The notes beneath the pieces were generated by a model, which ran no database searches, was not told the origin of the DNA, and worked only from the letters and a program-made list of their open reading frames with translations. 64,000 nt of DNA, taken from Actinoallomurus sp963736325. GTDB lineage: Bacteria > Actinomycetota > Actinomycetes > Streptosporangiales > Streptosporangiaceae. Below, piece after piece: positions 15,862-24,197 of this stretch. The DNA lies in contig CAVTOG010000016.1 of NCBI GenBank assembly GCA_963736325.1, positions 568,189-632,188 of the forward strand. Direction: 5' to 3'. The stretch's first letter is position 1. Every line of letters starts with the position of its first letter. Position numbers and translations under genes: made by a program.

Positions 15862-15900
15862 AGGGCCCGCCGGACTGCGACGATGCTCCGGCGGGCCTTG
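15862..15900 (+). terminator. Rho-independent-type hairpin
   Basis: Arms GGCCCGCCGGA and TCCGGCGGGCC are separated by about 12 bases and followed by TTG. It closes the kinase/mini-ORF unit. Confidence 0.75.
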
Positions 15901-15978
15901 AATAACCTTCCCCCGCCCTCCTGTCACATCGGCCCGTCCCATCTCGTCACTTCGATGACGGGACAAGAGGGGTGGCCG

Positions 15979-16611
15979 ATGGATGAGAAAGAACTTCTGG
16001 CGGAGCGGTTCGAGTCCGACCGGAGTCACCTGCGGGCGGTGGCGTACCGGATGCTCGGATCGCTCACCGAGGCGGACGACGCGGTCCAGGAGGCCTGGCT
16101 GCGCCTCAACCGCTCCGACGTCAGCGAGGTCGCGAACCTCGGCGGATGGCTGACGACCGTCGTCGCCCGCGTGTGCCTGGACATGCTCCGCTCGCGTACG
16201 TCACGGCGCGAGGACCCCATGGACGTGGGCGTGCCCGACCCGGTGGTCAGCCTCACCGGCGCGACCGACCCCGAGCAGCAGGCCCTGCTCGCCGACTCGG
16301 TCGGCCTCGCGATGCTCGTCATCCTCCAGACCCTCGAACCCGCCGAACGCCTCGCGTTCGTCCTCCACGACATGTTCGCGGTGCCGTACGAGGAGATCGC
16401 GCCCATCGTCGGCCGCTCCACGGTCGCGGCCCGCCAGCTCGCCAGCCGCGCCCGCCGCCGCGTACAGGAGAAGGCACCGGTGCACGAGACCGACCTCACC
16501 CGCCAGCGCGAGGTCGTCGACGCCTTCCTCGCCGCGGACGGCCGGATCGCCGAGATCGACATCCTCGCCGACCCCGAACGCCTCCGCCGTCTCGACCTCA
16601 CGCCCCTGTGA
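15979..16611 (+). CDS. ECF41-like sigma factor with most of the SnoaL-like domain deleted
   Basis: 210 residues. Region 2 (VAYRMLGSLTEADDAVQEAWLR) and region 4 (LEPAERLAFVLHDMFAVPYEEIA, then STVAARQLASRARRRV) are intact. ECF41 (SigJ-type) proteins run to about 290-300 residues because of a C-terminal SnoaL-like domain. Here the domain's first residues (QREVVDAFLAA, 176-186) pass straight into its usual last segment (DGRIAEIDILADPERLRRLDL), as if about 90 residues had been removed in frame. Start ATG at 15979 follows AGAGGGGTGG. That domain normally controls sigma activity, so this form may be deregulated (inference). Confidence 0.88.
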   Translation: MDEKELLAERFESDRSHLRAVAYRMLGSLTEADDAVQEAWLRLNRSDVSEVANLGGWLTTVVARVCLDMLRSRTSRREDPMDVGVPDPVVSLTGATDPEQQALLADSVGLAMLVILQTLEPAERLAFVLHDMFAVPYEEIAPIVGRSTVAARQLASRARRRVQEKAPVHETDLTRQREVVDAFLAADGRIAEIDILADPERLRRLDLTPL

Positions 16612-16635
16612 GTCCGCCGGGCCCATCATGGTGGC

Positions 16636-17145
16636 ATGCGCATCACGCTGATCGAGGGGGACATCACCCGGCAGGAGGCCGACGCGGTGGTCAACGCCGC
16701 CAACTCGTCGTTGCTCGGCGGTGGCGGCGTCGACGGGGCGATCCACCGCAACGGCGGCCCGGAGATCCTCGCCGCCTGCCGTGACCTCCGGGCCTCCCAC
16801 TACGGCAAGGGCCTGCCGACCGGCCAGGCGGTGGCGACGACGGCGGGCCGACTGCCGGCCCGCTGGGTGATCCACACGGTCGGGCCGGTCCACTCCGAAT
16901 CCGAGGACCGGTCCGCGCTGCTCGTCTCCTGCTACCGCGAGTCGCTCCGGGTCGCCGACGAACTGGGCGCCAAGACCGTCGCCTTTCCGGCGATCTCCGC
17001 GGGCATCTACGGCTGGCCCATCGACGACGCCGCGCGCATCGCGGTCCGCACCGTACGCGGCACTCCGTCGTCCGTGGAGGAGGCGAGGTTCGTCCTGTTC
17101 ACACCGGGCGTCCTCGCCGCCTTCGAACAGGCCGCCGGCGCCTGA
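16636..17145 (+). CDS. Macrodomain protein (ADP-ribose/O-acetyl-ADP-ribose hydrolase type)
   Basis: 169 residues forming a single MacroD-type domain. VVNAANSSLLGGGGVDGAIH contains the catalytic Asn/Asp and the glycine-rich loop; WVIHTVGP and FPAISAGIYGWP complete the ligand site. Such enzymes remove ADP-ribose from proteins or deacetylate O-acetyl-ADP-ribose. It lies 24 bp after the sigma gene on the same strand. A strong terminator follows. Confidence 0.93.
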   Translation: MRITLIEGDITRQEADAVVNAANSSLLGGGGVDGAIHRNGGPEILAACRDLRASHYGKGLPTGQAVATTAGRLPARWVIHTVGPVHSESEDRSALLVSCYRESLRVADELGAKTVAFPAISAGIYGWPIDDAARIAVRTVRGTPSSVEEARFVLFTPGVLAAFEQAAGA

Positions 17146-17148
17146 GAC

Positions 17149-17176
17149 GCCCGGCGCACACGTGCGTGCGCCGGGC
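17149..17176 (+). terminator. Hairpin terminator after the macrodomain gene
   Basis: GCCCGGCGCA and TGCGCCGGGC form a perfect 10-bp stem around an 8-base loop. It could serve both convergent genes. Confidence 0.7.
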
Positions 17177-17187
17177 ATCGAAACCGG

Positions 17188-17913
17188 TCAGGCGCCCATC
17201 GCGTGCGGCGCGCGCGTGGCCATTCTGGGCATGTGCTCACGCGCGAGCAGCGCGCCCGCGGCGAGGACCCACAGGGCCAGCAGGATGGCCGGAATGTACG
17301 ACGCGAGGAAGCCGCCCGGCGCCCAGGCACCGCGCGTCGCCCACACCGTGAACGCCGCGATGATGGAGATCAGGGCGACGACCCCGGCGAAATAGGCCAT
17401 CCACATCGGGAACACATGCGTGCGCGCGATCGCGATGGCGCACGCGATGAGTGGTACGGCCACCGCGAGTCCGCCGATGGTCCCCATCACCATGGCCGTG
17501 CTGAACGGCACGGCGGCGAGGATCAGCAAACCCGCGTGGACGGTCAGTGCGTAGGTCATGGCGCCGAACAACGACGCCGCGACGAACGCGATCGCTGAGA
17601 CGAGCGTGAACCCGGCGAGCACGACCGAGGGCGCGTCGCTCATGTCGTCCGCGCGCCGGAAGGCGGTGGCCAGTGCCGCGCCGAACCACAGGAGCAGAGC
17701 CGCGGCGATCGCGTAGAGCAGCGTCGCCAGCAGGATCCTGCCGCGGTTGTCGTTCATGAACGTGGCGATCACGCCCATGGTGTCGTTGCTTCTCGGCGTG
17801 CTGCCCATCACCAGGCGCCCGACGATCGCGAAAATCACCGCGCCGATGCCTGCGAGGCCACCCCATCGCATTCCGTGGCCCTCACGCATGCGCATCTCGT
17901 GGCCTTCGCGCAT
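17188..17913 (-). CDS. Multi-spanning membrane protein, unknown function
   Basis: 241 residues with six predicted hydrophobic helices. The N terminus before the first helix repeats itself (MREGHEMR, MREGHGMR). GAGGAG lies nine bases before the ATG at 17913 but directly against the ATG at 17922, so the inner start is preferred. The overall look is of a DUF4386-like small integral membrane protein, but the family is not certain. Confidence 0.7.
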   Translation of the reverse strand: MREGHEMRMREGHGMRWGGLAGIGAVIFAIVGRLVMGSTPRSNDTMGVIATFMNDNRGRILLATLLYAIAAALLLWFGAALATAFRRADDMSDAPSVVLAGFTLVSAIAFVAASLFGAMTYALTVHAGLLILAAVPFSTAMVMGTIGGLAVAVPLIACAIAIARTHVFPMWMAYFAGVVALISIIAAFTVWATRGAWAPGGFLASYIPAILLALWVLAAGALLAREHMPRMATRAPHAMGA

Positions 17914-18110
17914 GACAATCATCTCCTCAGATGTGCCGGAGTCGTAATTCCACGTTTCTCCAGCTCGCGGGGCACGCCCATGGTCGAAGGTCCTGAAATC
18001 GGTTCCGAATTCAGGCGCATTGAACGGTGAAAGCGGGCATTCGGCTCCTTACCGGAGCGTCAGGGCACGGCACCGCGTCCGGCGAGGCCGCGCCGTACGC
18101 CGCCGGGCCG

Positions 18111-18953
18111 TCACGGCCCTGACAGGCGGTCAGACGGGGCCACCGCCGACCAGGGGAGCGTCATCTCGCCGAGCCGCCAGCGGCCACGGCCACCCAGTGG
18201 CGCCCGCGTGTGGACGGGGTGCTCGCGCGCCAGCAGCTCGACCGCGGTGACCCAGCGCTGGCGCGGCCCGAACACCGACTGCGGCGCGGCGACCGCCCAC
18301 GCACGGTCGAACGCGGTCAGCAGCCCGTGGACCCGTTCGCCCGGCACGTTGCGGTGGATGAGGGTCTTCGGCAGGCGCTCGGCCAGCTCGGAGGGGTGGG
18401 ACAACGACCGGAGGTGCGCGGCGAAGGTGATCGTACGAGGCACGGCCTCCCGGTCCAGCGCCGCCCAGACGGCGAGCCGGCCGGTCTCGCCGCAGGTGCC
18501 CTCGACGAGCACGCCGTCCGGCGCCAGACCGGCGCGCAAGCGGTCCCACGCGGTCCACGCCTCGGCCTCGCCGTACTGGCGCAGCACGTTGAACGCCCTG
18601 ATCAGCGACGGCCGCCGCTCGACGGGCAGCTCGAACCCGCCGAGCCGGAAGGACAGCCCTTCGCGCTGGTACGGCTTGGCCGCCGCGACCCGGGCCGGGT
18701 CGATCTCGATGCCCACGACCTCGACCCGCGGATGCACCTCCCGCAGCCGCGAGAACAGCTCCGCCGTCGTGACCGGCGACGCGCCGTAGCCCAGGTCGAC
18801 GACCAGCGGGCGCGCCTCGCGGCGGAGGGCCGGGCCGTACACGTGTGTGATCCAGCGGTCGACGCGGCGCAGCCGGTTGGGCGCGGTCGTCCCCCGGGTG
18901 ACCGCGCCCTCGGGCCGTCGCGTGCGTGCGACGCGCCGGGCTTCCTTCGGCAC
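18111..18953 (-). CDS. Class I SAM-dependent methyltransferase-like protein
   Basis: 280 residues. The nucleotide-binding motif is LVVDLGYGASPVTTAELF, then VEVVGIEIDPARVAAAK (acidic motif II) and PDGVLVEGTCGETGRLA. The Arg-rich N terminus may be basic linker. Target is unknown. Convergent neighbours on both sides are unrelated. Confidence 0.8.
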   Translation of the reverse strand: MPKEARRVARTRRPEGAVTRGTTAPNRLRRVDRWITHVYGPALRREARPLVVDLGYGASPVTTAELFSRLREVHPRVEVVGIEIDPARVAAAKPYQREGLSFRLGGFELPVERRPSLIRAFNVLRQYGEAEAWTAWDRLRAGLAPDGVLVEGTCGETGRLAVWAALDREAVPRTITFAAHLRSLSHPSELAERLPKTLIHRNVPGERVHGLLTAFDRAWAVAAPQSVFGPRQRWVTAVELLAREHPVHTRAPLGGRGRWRLGEMTLPWSAVAPSDRLSGP

Positions 18954-18963
18954 GGCGAGGCGG

Positions 18964-19728
18964 CTACACGCGGTGGACCTTGTGGGCCGCGGCCTGCGCG
19001 CGCGGCTGGACGTCGATCCGGTCGATGTTGACGTGCGCGGGCCGGGTCACCGCCCAGGCGACGCAGTCCGCGATGTCGTCGGCGTTCAGCGGCTCCGGCA
19101 CGCCCTCGTACGCCTTGGCGGCCTTCTTCTCGTCGCCCTTGAAGCGCACGAGCGAGAACTCGTCGGTGCGCACCATGCCGGGCGCGACCTCGGTCACCCG
19201 CACCGGCTGGTCGTACAGCTCCAGGCGGAGGGTGTCGTTGACCGCCGCGGCGGCGTGCTTGGCGGCGGTGTACCCGGCGCCGCCCTCGTACACCGCGTGC
19301 CCGGCCAGCGAGGTGAGGTTCACGATGTGCCCCTCGCCGCTCTCGATGATCTTGGGCAGCAGTGCACGGGTGACGCGCATCAGGCCGAGCACGTTCGTGT
19401 CGTACATCCGCTGCCAGTCATCGGTGTTCGCCGCGGACACCGGGTCGAGCCCGAAGGCGCCGCCGGCGTTGTTCACCAGGACGTGGCACTGCTTCAGGCC
19501 GGCCGCGAGGGAGTCCACCGACTCCTGGTCCGTGACGTCGAGCGTGACCACCGCGACGCCGTTGCGGCGCCCCTGCGGGTCGGAGCCCTCGATCTCGGAC
19601 TTCAGCTTCTCCAGTCGGTCGCGGCGGCGCGCCGCCAGGACCACGTCGAACCCCTCGGCCGCGAGCCTGCGTGCGGTCGCCGCGCCGATGCCACTGCTCG
19701 CTCCCGTCACCACTGCTGTCTTTCGCAC
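18964..19728 (-). CDS. Short-chain dehydrogenase/reductase
   Basis: 254 residues of classical SDR: TGASSGIGAATAR cofactor motif, LVNNAGG, Ser in NLTSLAGHA and YTAAKHA as the catalytic YxxxK. The cofactor is probably NADP(H), given the Arg-rich segment AARRRDRLEKL. The GTG at 19728 is chosen because the fold starts immediately after it (RKTAVVTG); a longer frame exists to 19773. Confidence 0.9.
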   Translation of the reverse strand: MRKTAVVTGASSGIGAATARRLAAEGFDVVLAARRRDRLEKLKSEIEGSDPQGRRNGVAVVTLDVTDQESVDSLAAGLKQCHVLVNNAGGAFGLDPVSAANTDDWQRMYDTNVLGLMRVTRALLPKIIESGEGHIVNLTSLAGHAVYEGGAGYTAAKHAAAAVNDTLRLELYDQPVRVTEVAPGMVRTDEFSLVRFKGDEKKAAKAYEGVPEPLNADDIADCVAWAVTRPAHVNIDRIDVQPRAQAAAHKVHRV

Positions 19729-19839
19729 GCAGGCATCATCGCAGCCGTCCCGCACGAGCGGACAAGGGACCACGACTGCCCGGCCATAGAGGGAATGCCG
19801 GAGAGCGGTCAGTAGGTTCTTGTACCGGAGGTGGTGCCA

Positions 19840-21105
19840 GTGTCAGGTATCGGCCGGATCGCGACGATCAGTGTTCACACGTCGCCCCTCGACCAGCCGG
19901 GAACCGGAGACGCCGGCGGGATGAACGTCTACATCGTCGAAGTCGCCAAGCGGATGGCCGAGCGCGGCGTCGAGGTCGACCTGTTCACGCGGGCGACCAC
20001 ACGCGCCCTGCCACCGGTCGCCGAGCTGGCCCCCGGCGTGTTCGTACGGCACGTTCCCGCCGGTCCGTTCGAGGAACTCGACAAGAGCGAGCTGCCTCGC
20101 CAGATGTGCGCGTTCACCTCGGGGCTGCTGCGCACCGAAGCCGTGCACGAGCCCGGCCACTACGACGTCATCCACTCGCACTACTGGCTCTCCGGCCAGG
20201 CGGGCTGGGCCGCGCGGCGCCGTTGGGGCGTGCCGCTCGTCCACTCGATGCACACGCTCGCCAAGGTCAAGAACGCCGCGCTCGCCGAAGGCGACGCGCC
20301 CGAGCCCCTCGGGCGCGTGGTCGGCGAGCAGCGGATCGTCGACTACGCCGACCGCCTCATCGCCAACACCGACGACGAGGCCGAACAGCTCACCTCTCTC
20401 TACGACGCCGACGCCGACCAGGTAGCGACCGTCCTGCCGGGTGCCGACCTGTCGACCTTCACCCCCGACGTGCCCGCGGTAGAGGCCCGGCGCCGCCTCG
20501 GCCTGCCCGTGGACCGGACCATCCTCCTCTTCGTCGGCCGCATCCAGCCCCTCAAAGCGCCCGACGTGCTCCTGCGCGCCGCCGCGCGCATGGTCGAACA
20601 CGACCCCGCGCTCCGCGACCACCTCCTCGTGGCCGTCGTCGGCGGGCCCAGCGGCTCGGCACGCGCCCGGCCGGAAGAACTGCGACGGCTGGCCATCTCC
20701 CTCGGCATCGAGGACATCGTGCACTTCGCGCCGCCGTGCCCCCAGGCCGAACTGGCCGACTGGTACCGCGCCGCCGACATCACCGTCGTCCCCTCCCACA
20801 GCGAGTCCTTCGGCCTGGTCGCGGTCGAGTCGCAGGCCTGCGGCACCCCGGTCGTCGCGGCCTCCGTCGGCGGCCTGCGCACGGCCGTACGCCACGGGGA
20901 GTCCGGTCTCCTCGTCCACGGGCACGACCCCGGGGAGTACGCCCGCGTGCTGCGCCACCTGCTCGACGCCCCCGCACGGCTGCGCGGCATGTCACGCGCC
21001 GCCGTACGCCACGCCGCGCAGTTCGACTGGCAGGGCACGGCCGATCGCCTGATCGCCGTGTACACCGAGGTCGTGAGCGAGGCCGCGATGGCCGTCTCGG
21101 CCTGA
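19840..21105 (+). CDS. mshA: D-inositol-3-phosphate glycosyltransferase (mycothiol pathway)
   Basis: 421 residues of GT4 family with GT-B fold. Diagnostic parts are TSPLDQPGTGDAGGMNVYI at the N terminus, HSHYWLSGQAG, and the C-terminal E(x7)E region SHSESFGLVAVESQACGTPVVA. It transfers GlcNAc to inositol phosphate in the first committed step of mycothiol synthesis. CGGAGG seven bases upstream selects the GTG at 19840 among several in-frame GTG codons. The mshA-ybjN-gpmA order is conserved in actinomycetes. Confidence 0.95.
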   Translation: MSGIGRIATISVHTSPLDQPGTGDAGGMNVYIVEVAKRMAERGVEVDLFTRATTRALPPVAELAPGVFVRHVPAGPFEELDKSELPRQMCAFTSGLLRTEAVHEPGHYDVIHSHYWLSGQAGWAARRRWGVPLVHSMHTLAKVKNAALAEGDAPEPLGRVVGEQRIVDYADRLIANTDDEAEQLTSLYDADADQVATVLPGADLSTFTPDVPAVEARRRLGLPVDRTILLFVGRIQPLKAPDVLLRAAARMVEHDPALRDHLLVAVVGGPSGSARARPEELRRLAISLGIEDIVHFAPPCPQAELADWYRAADITVVPSHSESFGLVAVESQACGTPVVAASVGGLRTAVRHGESGLLVHGHDPGEYARVLRHLLDAPARLRGMSRAAVRHAAQFDWQGTADRLIAVYTEVVSEAAMAVSA

Positions 21106-21115
21106 GAGGAGACGC

Positions 21116-21619
21116 ATGAGCGACGCCGACCAGGAGCTGAAGGCGATCCTGGACGACCAGGAGCTGGAGTACGAGCGCCCGCGCCCCGGCGCGTACCTGG
21201 TGAAGCTGCCCGGCCAGCACAAGCTCGCCACGATGACGTGGCTCATCGCCGGCGACCACAGCCTGCACGTCGAGGCGTTCTTCTGCCGCCAGCCCGACGA
21301 GAACCATCAGGAGTTCTACGGCTGGCTGCTCCGCAAGAACGGCGGGATGTACGGCGTGGGCTTCGCGCTCGACCCCGTCGGCGACGTGTACCTCGTGGGA
21401 CGGCTCCCGCTGTCGGCCGTGACCCCCGACGAGATCGACCGCGTCCTCGGCTGCGTGCTCACCTACTCCGACGAGAACTTCGACCACGCCCTAGAACTCG
21501 GCTTCGCCGGCTCCATCCGGCGCGAGTGGGAATGGCGGGTCAAGCGCGGAGAGAGCCTCGCCAACCTCCGTCCGTTCGCACGGATCCTGCCCGACCGGCC
21601 CGCGACCGACGAGGCCTGA
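21116..21619 (+). CDS. YbjN domain-containing protein
   Basis: 167 residues. An alpha/beta fold like the type III secretion chaperones: RPGAYLVKLPG, LHVEAFFCRQPDEN, EFYGWLLRKN and DPVGDVYLVGRLPL. It lies between mshA and gpmA, its usual place in actinobacteria, with a 10-bp gap to mshA. The role is unknown. Confidence 0.88.
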   Translation: MSDADQELKAILDDQELEYERPRPGAYLVKLPGQHKLATMTWLIAGDHSLHVEAFFCRQPDENHQEFYGWLLRKNGGMYGVGFALDPVGDVYLVGRLPLSAVTPDEIDRVLGCVLTYSDENFDHALELGFAGSIRREWEWRVKRGESLANLRPFARILPDRPATDEA

Positions 21620-21671
21620 ACGCGCAGGCCGAGGGCTTTCATCAGGCGAGCACCCAGTAGGCTCGCTGCCC

Positions 21672-22418
21672 ATGGCGACATTGGTACTTCTCCGACATGG
21701 CGAGAGCGTCTGGAACGCCGAAGGCCTCTTCACCGGCTGGGTGGACGTTGATCTGTCCGAGAAAGGCGAGGAGGAGGCCGTCAACGGCGGCGACCTTCTA
21801 CTCGACGCCGGTCTCCGCTTGGACGTCGTGCACACCTCGGTGCTCAAGCGCGCGATCCGCACGGCCAACATCGCGCTCGACGCCGCCGAGCAGATCTGGA
21901 TCCCCGTACGACGGTCGTGGCGCCTCAACGAGCGCCATTACGGCGCCCTCCAGGGCAAGAACAAGGCTCAGACCCGTGAGGAGTACGGCGAGGAGCAGTT
22001 CACGACCTGGCGCCGCTCCTACGACACGCCCCCACCGCCGATCGCCGACAGCGACCCGCTGTCCCAGGCCAACGACCCCCGCTACGCGCTCCTACCGTCG
22101 GAGCTACGCCCACGCACCGAATGCCTGGCCGACGTGGTCGACCGGCTGCTCCCGTACTGGTACGACTCGATCGTCCCCGACCTCGCTGCGGGCCGTAACG
22201 TCCTGGTCGCCGCCCACGGCAACTCACTCCGCGCCCTGGTGAAACATCTCGACGCGATCTCCGACGAGGACATCGCGGGGCTGAACATCCCGACCGGCAT
22301 CCCGCTGCAGTACGAGCTGGACGAGGACTTCGAGCCGCTGAAGAAGGGCGGCGAATACCTCGACCCCGAGGCCGCCAAGGCGTCCATCGAGGCGGTCAAG
22401 AACCAGGGTAAGAAGTAG
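21672..22418 (+). CDS. gpmA: 2,3-bisphosphoglycerate-dependent phosphoglycerate mutase
   Basis: 248 residues. LVLLRHGESVWN contains the phospho-His (His9) with its RHG motif; RRSWRLNERHYGALQG and VAAHGNSLRALVKHLD supply the other active-site residues. It interconverts 3- and 2-phosphoglycerate in glycolysis. Full length for the family. Confidence 0.96.
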   Translation: MATLVLLRHGESVWNAEGLFTGWVDVDLSEKGEEEAVNGGDLLLDAGLRLDVVHTSVLKRAIRTANIALDAAEQIWIPVRRSWRLNERHYGALQGKNKAQTREEYGEEQFTTWRRSYDTPPPPIADSDPLSQANDPRYALLPSELRPRTECLADVVDRLLPYWYDSIVPDLAAGRNVLVAAHGNSLRALVKHLDAISDEDIAGLNIPTGIPLQYELDEDFEPLKKGGEYLDPEAAKASIEAVKNQGKK

Positions 22419-22898
22419 ACCTGAGTGTCGAACAGCCCCCTCACCTCCGTTCTCGTCACAGATAAAGGGGCCGCTCGTCGCTTTGGGTCGTCTGTGGGCC
22501 GTCAGAGGTTCGGCTCAGCCGCCTCGAACACGGCTCGGTGCCTATGACGGCGCAGGTCCGTGCGCTTCCCAAGCTGTTGGTGCTCCAAGGGACGCACGGA
22601 CACTGATCGGGAGTCGGCGTCCTATCTCCATCGACGCGGCATGCCTCCATGCGGGCTGTCGACCACCAGTGGTGCCGATCCTGCTGCGAGGTAAGGGTGA
22701 TCAGGGAAGTCGGTGTGGGTGTTCGGTCTCGACACGGCCCTCACTGAGGGCTGCCTCTGCTAACGACCTTGGAAGACCGTGGACCGATTTGGACAATACG
22801 CTGATCCAGCAGCAGTTCAGGGGACGGTTCTGGATGGCTAGACAGCATTGTTCTTGCCACGGATAAGACTGCCGAACCGTGGTGTAGCCGTATCAAGT
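22419..22898. other. Intergenic stretch without a convincing gene
   Basis: The frames here have poor actinomycete codon use and no recognisable motifs. The segment at 22486-22503 recurs with one mismatch at 25600-25617 (see the repeat entries). Confidence 0.5.
22486..22503 (+). repeat. 18-bp direct repeat, left copy
   Basis: GGTCGTCTGTGGGCCGTC here and GGCCGTCTGTGGGCCGTC at 25600-25617. The two bracket the STAS, receiver and secreted-protein genes and may be element boundaries or chance similarity. Confidence 0.4.
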
Positions 22899-22940
22899 GC
22901 GGCGGCGCGTCGCGCCGCAGCAGCTCCGCTGCGCCGCCGC
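22899..22940 (-). terminator. GC-rich hairpin after the STAS gene
   Basis: GCGGCGGCGC and GCGCCGCCGC pair perfectly around a loop of about 22 bases that can itself fold. It lies 46 bp beyond the stop of the STAS gene. Confidence 0.5.
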
Positions 22941-22986
22941 GAGGTCCAGGCCGCCGCGTACATGTCGGCGGGTACAGGGCCTGGCC

Positions 22987-23349
22987 TCAGTCAGTGACCA
23001 TGAGTCCGGGCAGGGTCTCCCAGCCGAGGACATGCAACAAGATGCGCAGGTCTCTCGGGAGCCCATGCAAGGTGACGTGCCTGGCTGGTTCGTAGTCGCC
23101 GGCCGAACAGGGATAGACCATGCCGCTGGGTGAGACCAAGCCGACGATGATCCCGAGACCGGCGGCGTCGCAGGAACGCACACCGGACAGATGAACGTGG
23201 ACGTCGTCGTCATGCTCGATGAGCTTGTTTAGGGCATCTGTGAGTGGGGCGCGCGTCGAGCGGACAATCTGGCCAGCCAGGGCGAGCCCGTCAGGTGTCC
23301 TCGTGATGGTCAAGATCCCATCGTCATACAGGGCCTGGGTATTAACCAC
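22987..23349 (-). CDS. STAS-domain protein lacking the phosphorylatable serine
   Basis: 120 residues of SpoIIAA-like fold (VHVHLSGVRS, GLGIIVGLV, LLHVLGWETLPGL). In anti-sigma antagonists the switch is D-S-S-G; here residues 61-64 are D-A-A-G, so the Ser that RsbW-type kinases phosphorylate is replaced by Ala. It could be a constitutively active antagonist or a protein with another role. The GTG start at 23349 follows a G-rich site. The adjacent receiver protein is also degenerate. Confidence 0.82.
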   Translation of the reverse strand: MVNTQALYDDGILTITRTPDGLALAGQIVRSTRAPLTDALNKLIEHDDDVHVHLSGVRSCDAAGLGIIVGLVSPSGMVYPCSAGDYEPARHVTLHGLPRDLRILLHVLGWETLPGLMVTD

Positions 23350-23505
23350 GAGAAATCCCCCCCGGCAACGTTACCTCTATGTGCAAGAACGGTGCAGAGC
23401 GGGACCGGGGAAGGCTGGCGCCCCTGGTGCCGATCGAGATGACCAACGCGATATGTCACCTGGCGCGGTACCCGTTCACCATCGGGATCGGATCCGGGCA
23501 TGCCG

Positions 23506-23904
23506 TTACGGCTGGGTCCGTTGGCTGCGCGAGCGCGCAAGACGGGCGGCTCGGGTAACGGCCGCGCGGACTGAGTCTCCGTGTATCTGGTTCGTGGGTA
23601 GGAACGCGAAGCGGTCAGTTGATGGACGCTCCTCGTAGGCGGAGGTCAAGATCACCACTGGTCGATCACCGTCGGTGGACCGCGTGAGCTGGGATGCGCA
23701 TTCGATGCCGCTTTCTTGGCCGAGCCGCAGGCCGACCACGACCACGTCGGGGTGGTGCTGGGCGTTCAGCTGAAGCGCCCCAATGATCGACGTTGCCAGC
23801 CCAACGACGTCCAGCCCATCGCGGGCCAACTGGATACCGATGGCCCGCGCGTAGATCATCGTCTCGCTGACCACCAGACATCGCACAGCCACCCTTCCAC
23901 ACAT
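23506..23904 (-). CDS. Stand-alone receiver-like protein without the phospho-Asp
   Basis: About 132 residues with the alternating fold of a NarL-type receiver domain (RCLVVSETMIYARAIGIQLA, then HPDVVVVGLRLGQESGIECA). The acidic pocket Asp pair is replaced by Ser-Glu (13-14), the phospho-Asp by Gly58 and the conserved Lys by Thr104 (FLPTNQ). There is no output domain. It is therefore a pseudo-receiver, probably protein-binding only. GTG codons at 23892 or 23886 are alternative starts with GGAAGG upstream. Confidence 0.7.
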   Translation of the reverse strand: MCGRVAVRCLVVSETMIYARAIGIQLARDGLDVVGLATSIIGALQLNAQHHPDVVVVGLRLGQESGIECASQLTRSTDGDRPVVILTSAYEERPSTDRFAFLPTNQIHGDSVRAAVTRAARLARSRSQRTQP

Positions 23905-24197
23905 ACCATGCGACCCTGCGCCACGACATCGCAGGTAGAGACAAGAACGCGACCCCCACCTGAGGCGATCAGTGCGGGCCTGTCGGTGCACTGGTCGACG
24001 CTGGATCACCGCGACGGTGGATTCGCACCCCATCTCGTCATTCGTGGCTTCTCGGAGCGTCAGCGGTGATCGATTCCATGTGTGGAGTTGACCCGATCGC
24101 GGCACTCAGCGTTTTCGCGGATGGGTAGCTGATAGCCACGACCCGGCGGTGGCTGCCGGTTCGCGTGTCCTGTCGGTTCCCGGCTGTGGGGTATGAA

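Noticed and set aside
22483..22866. 127-codon plus-strand frame after gpmA
   Set aside because: Codon use does not fit the genome, no motif is recognisable and no ribosome-binding site is present.
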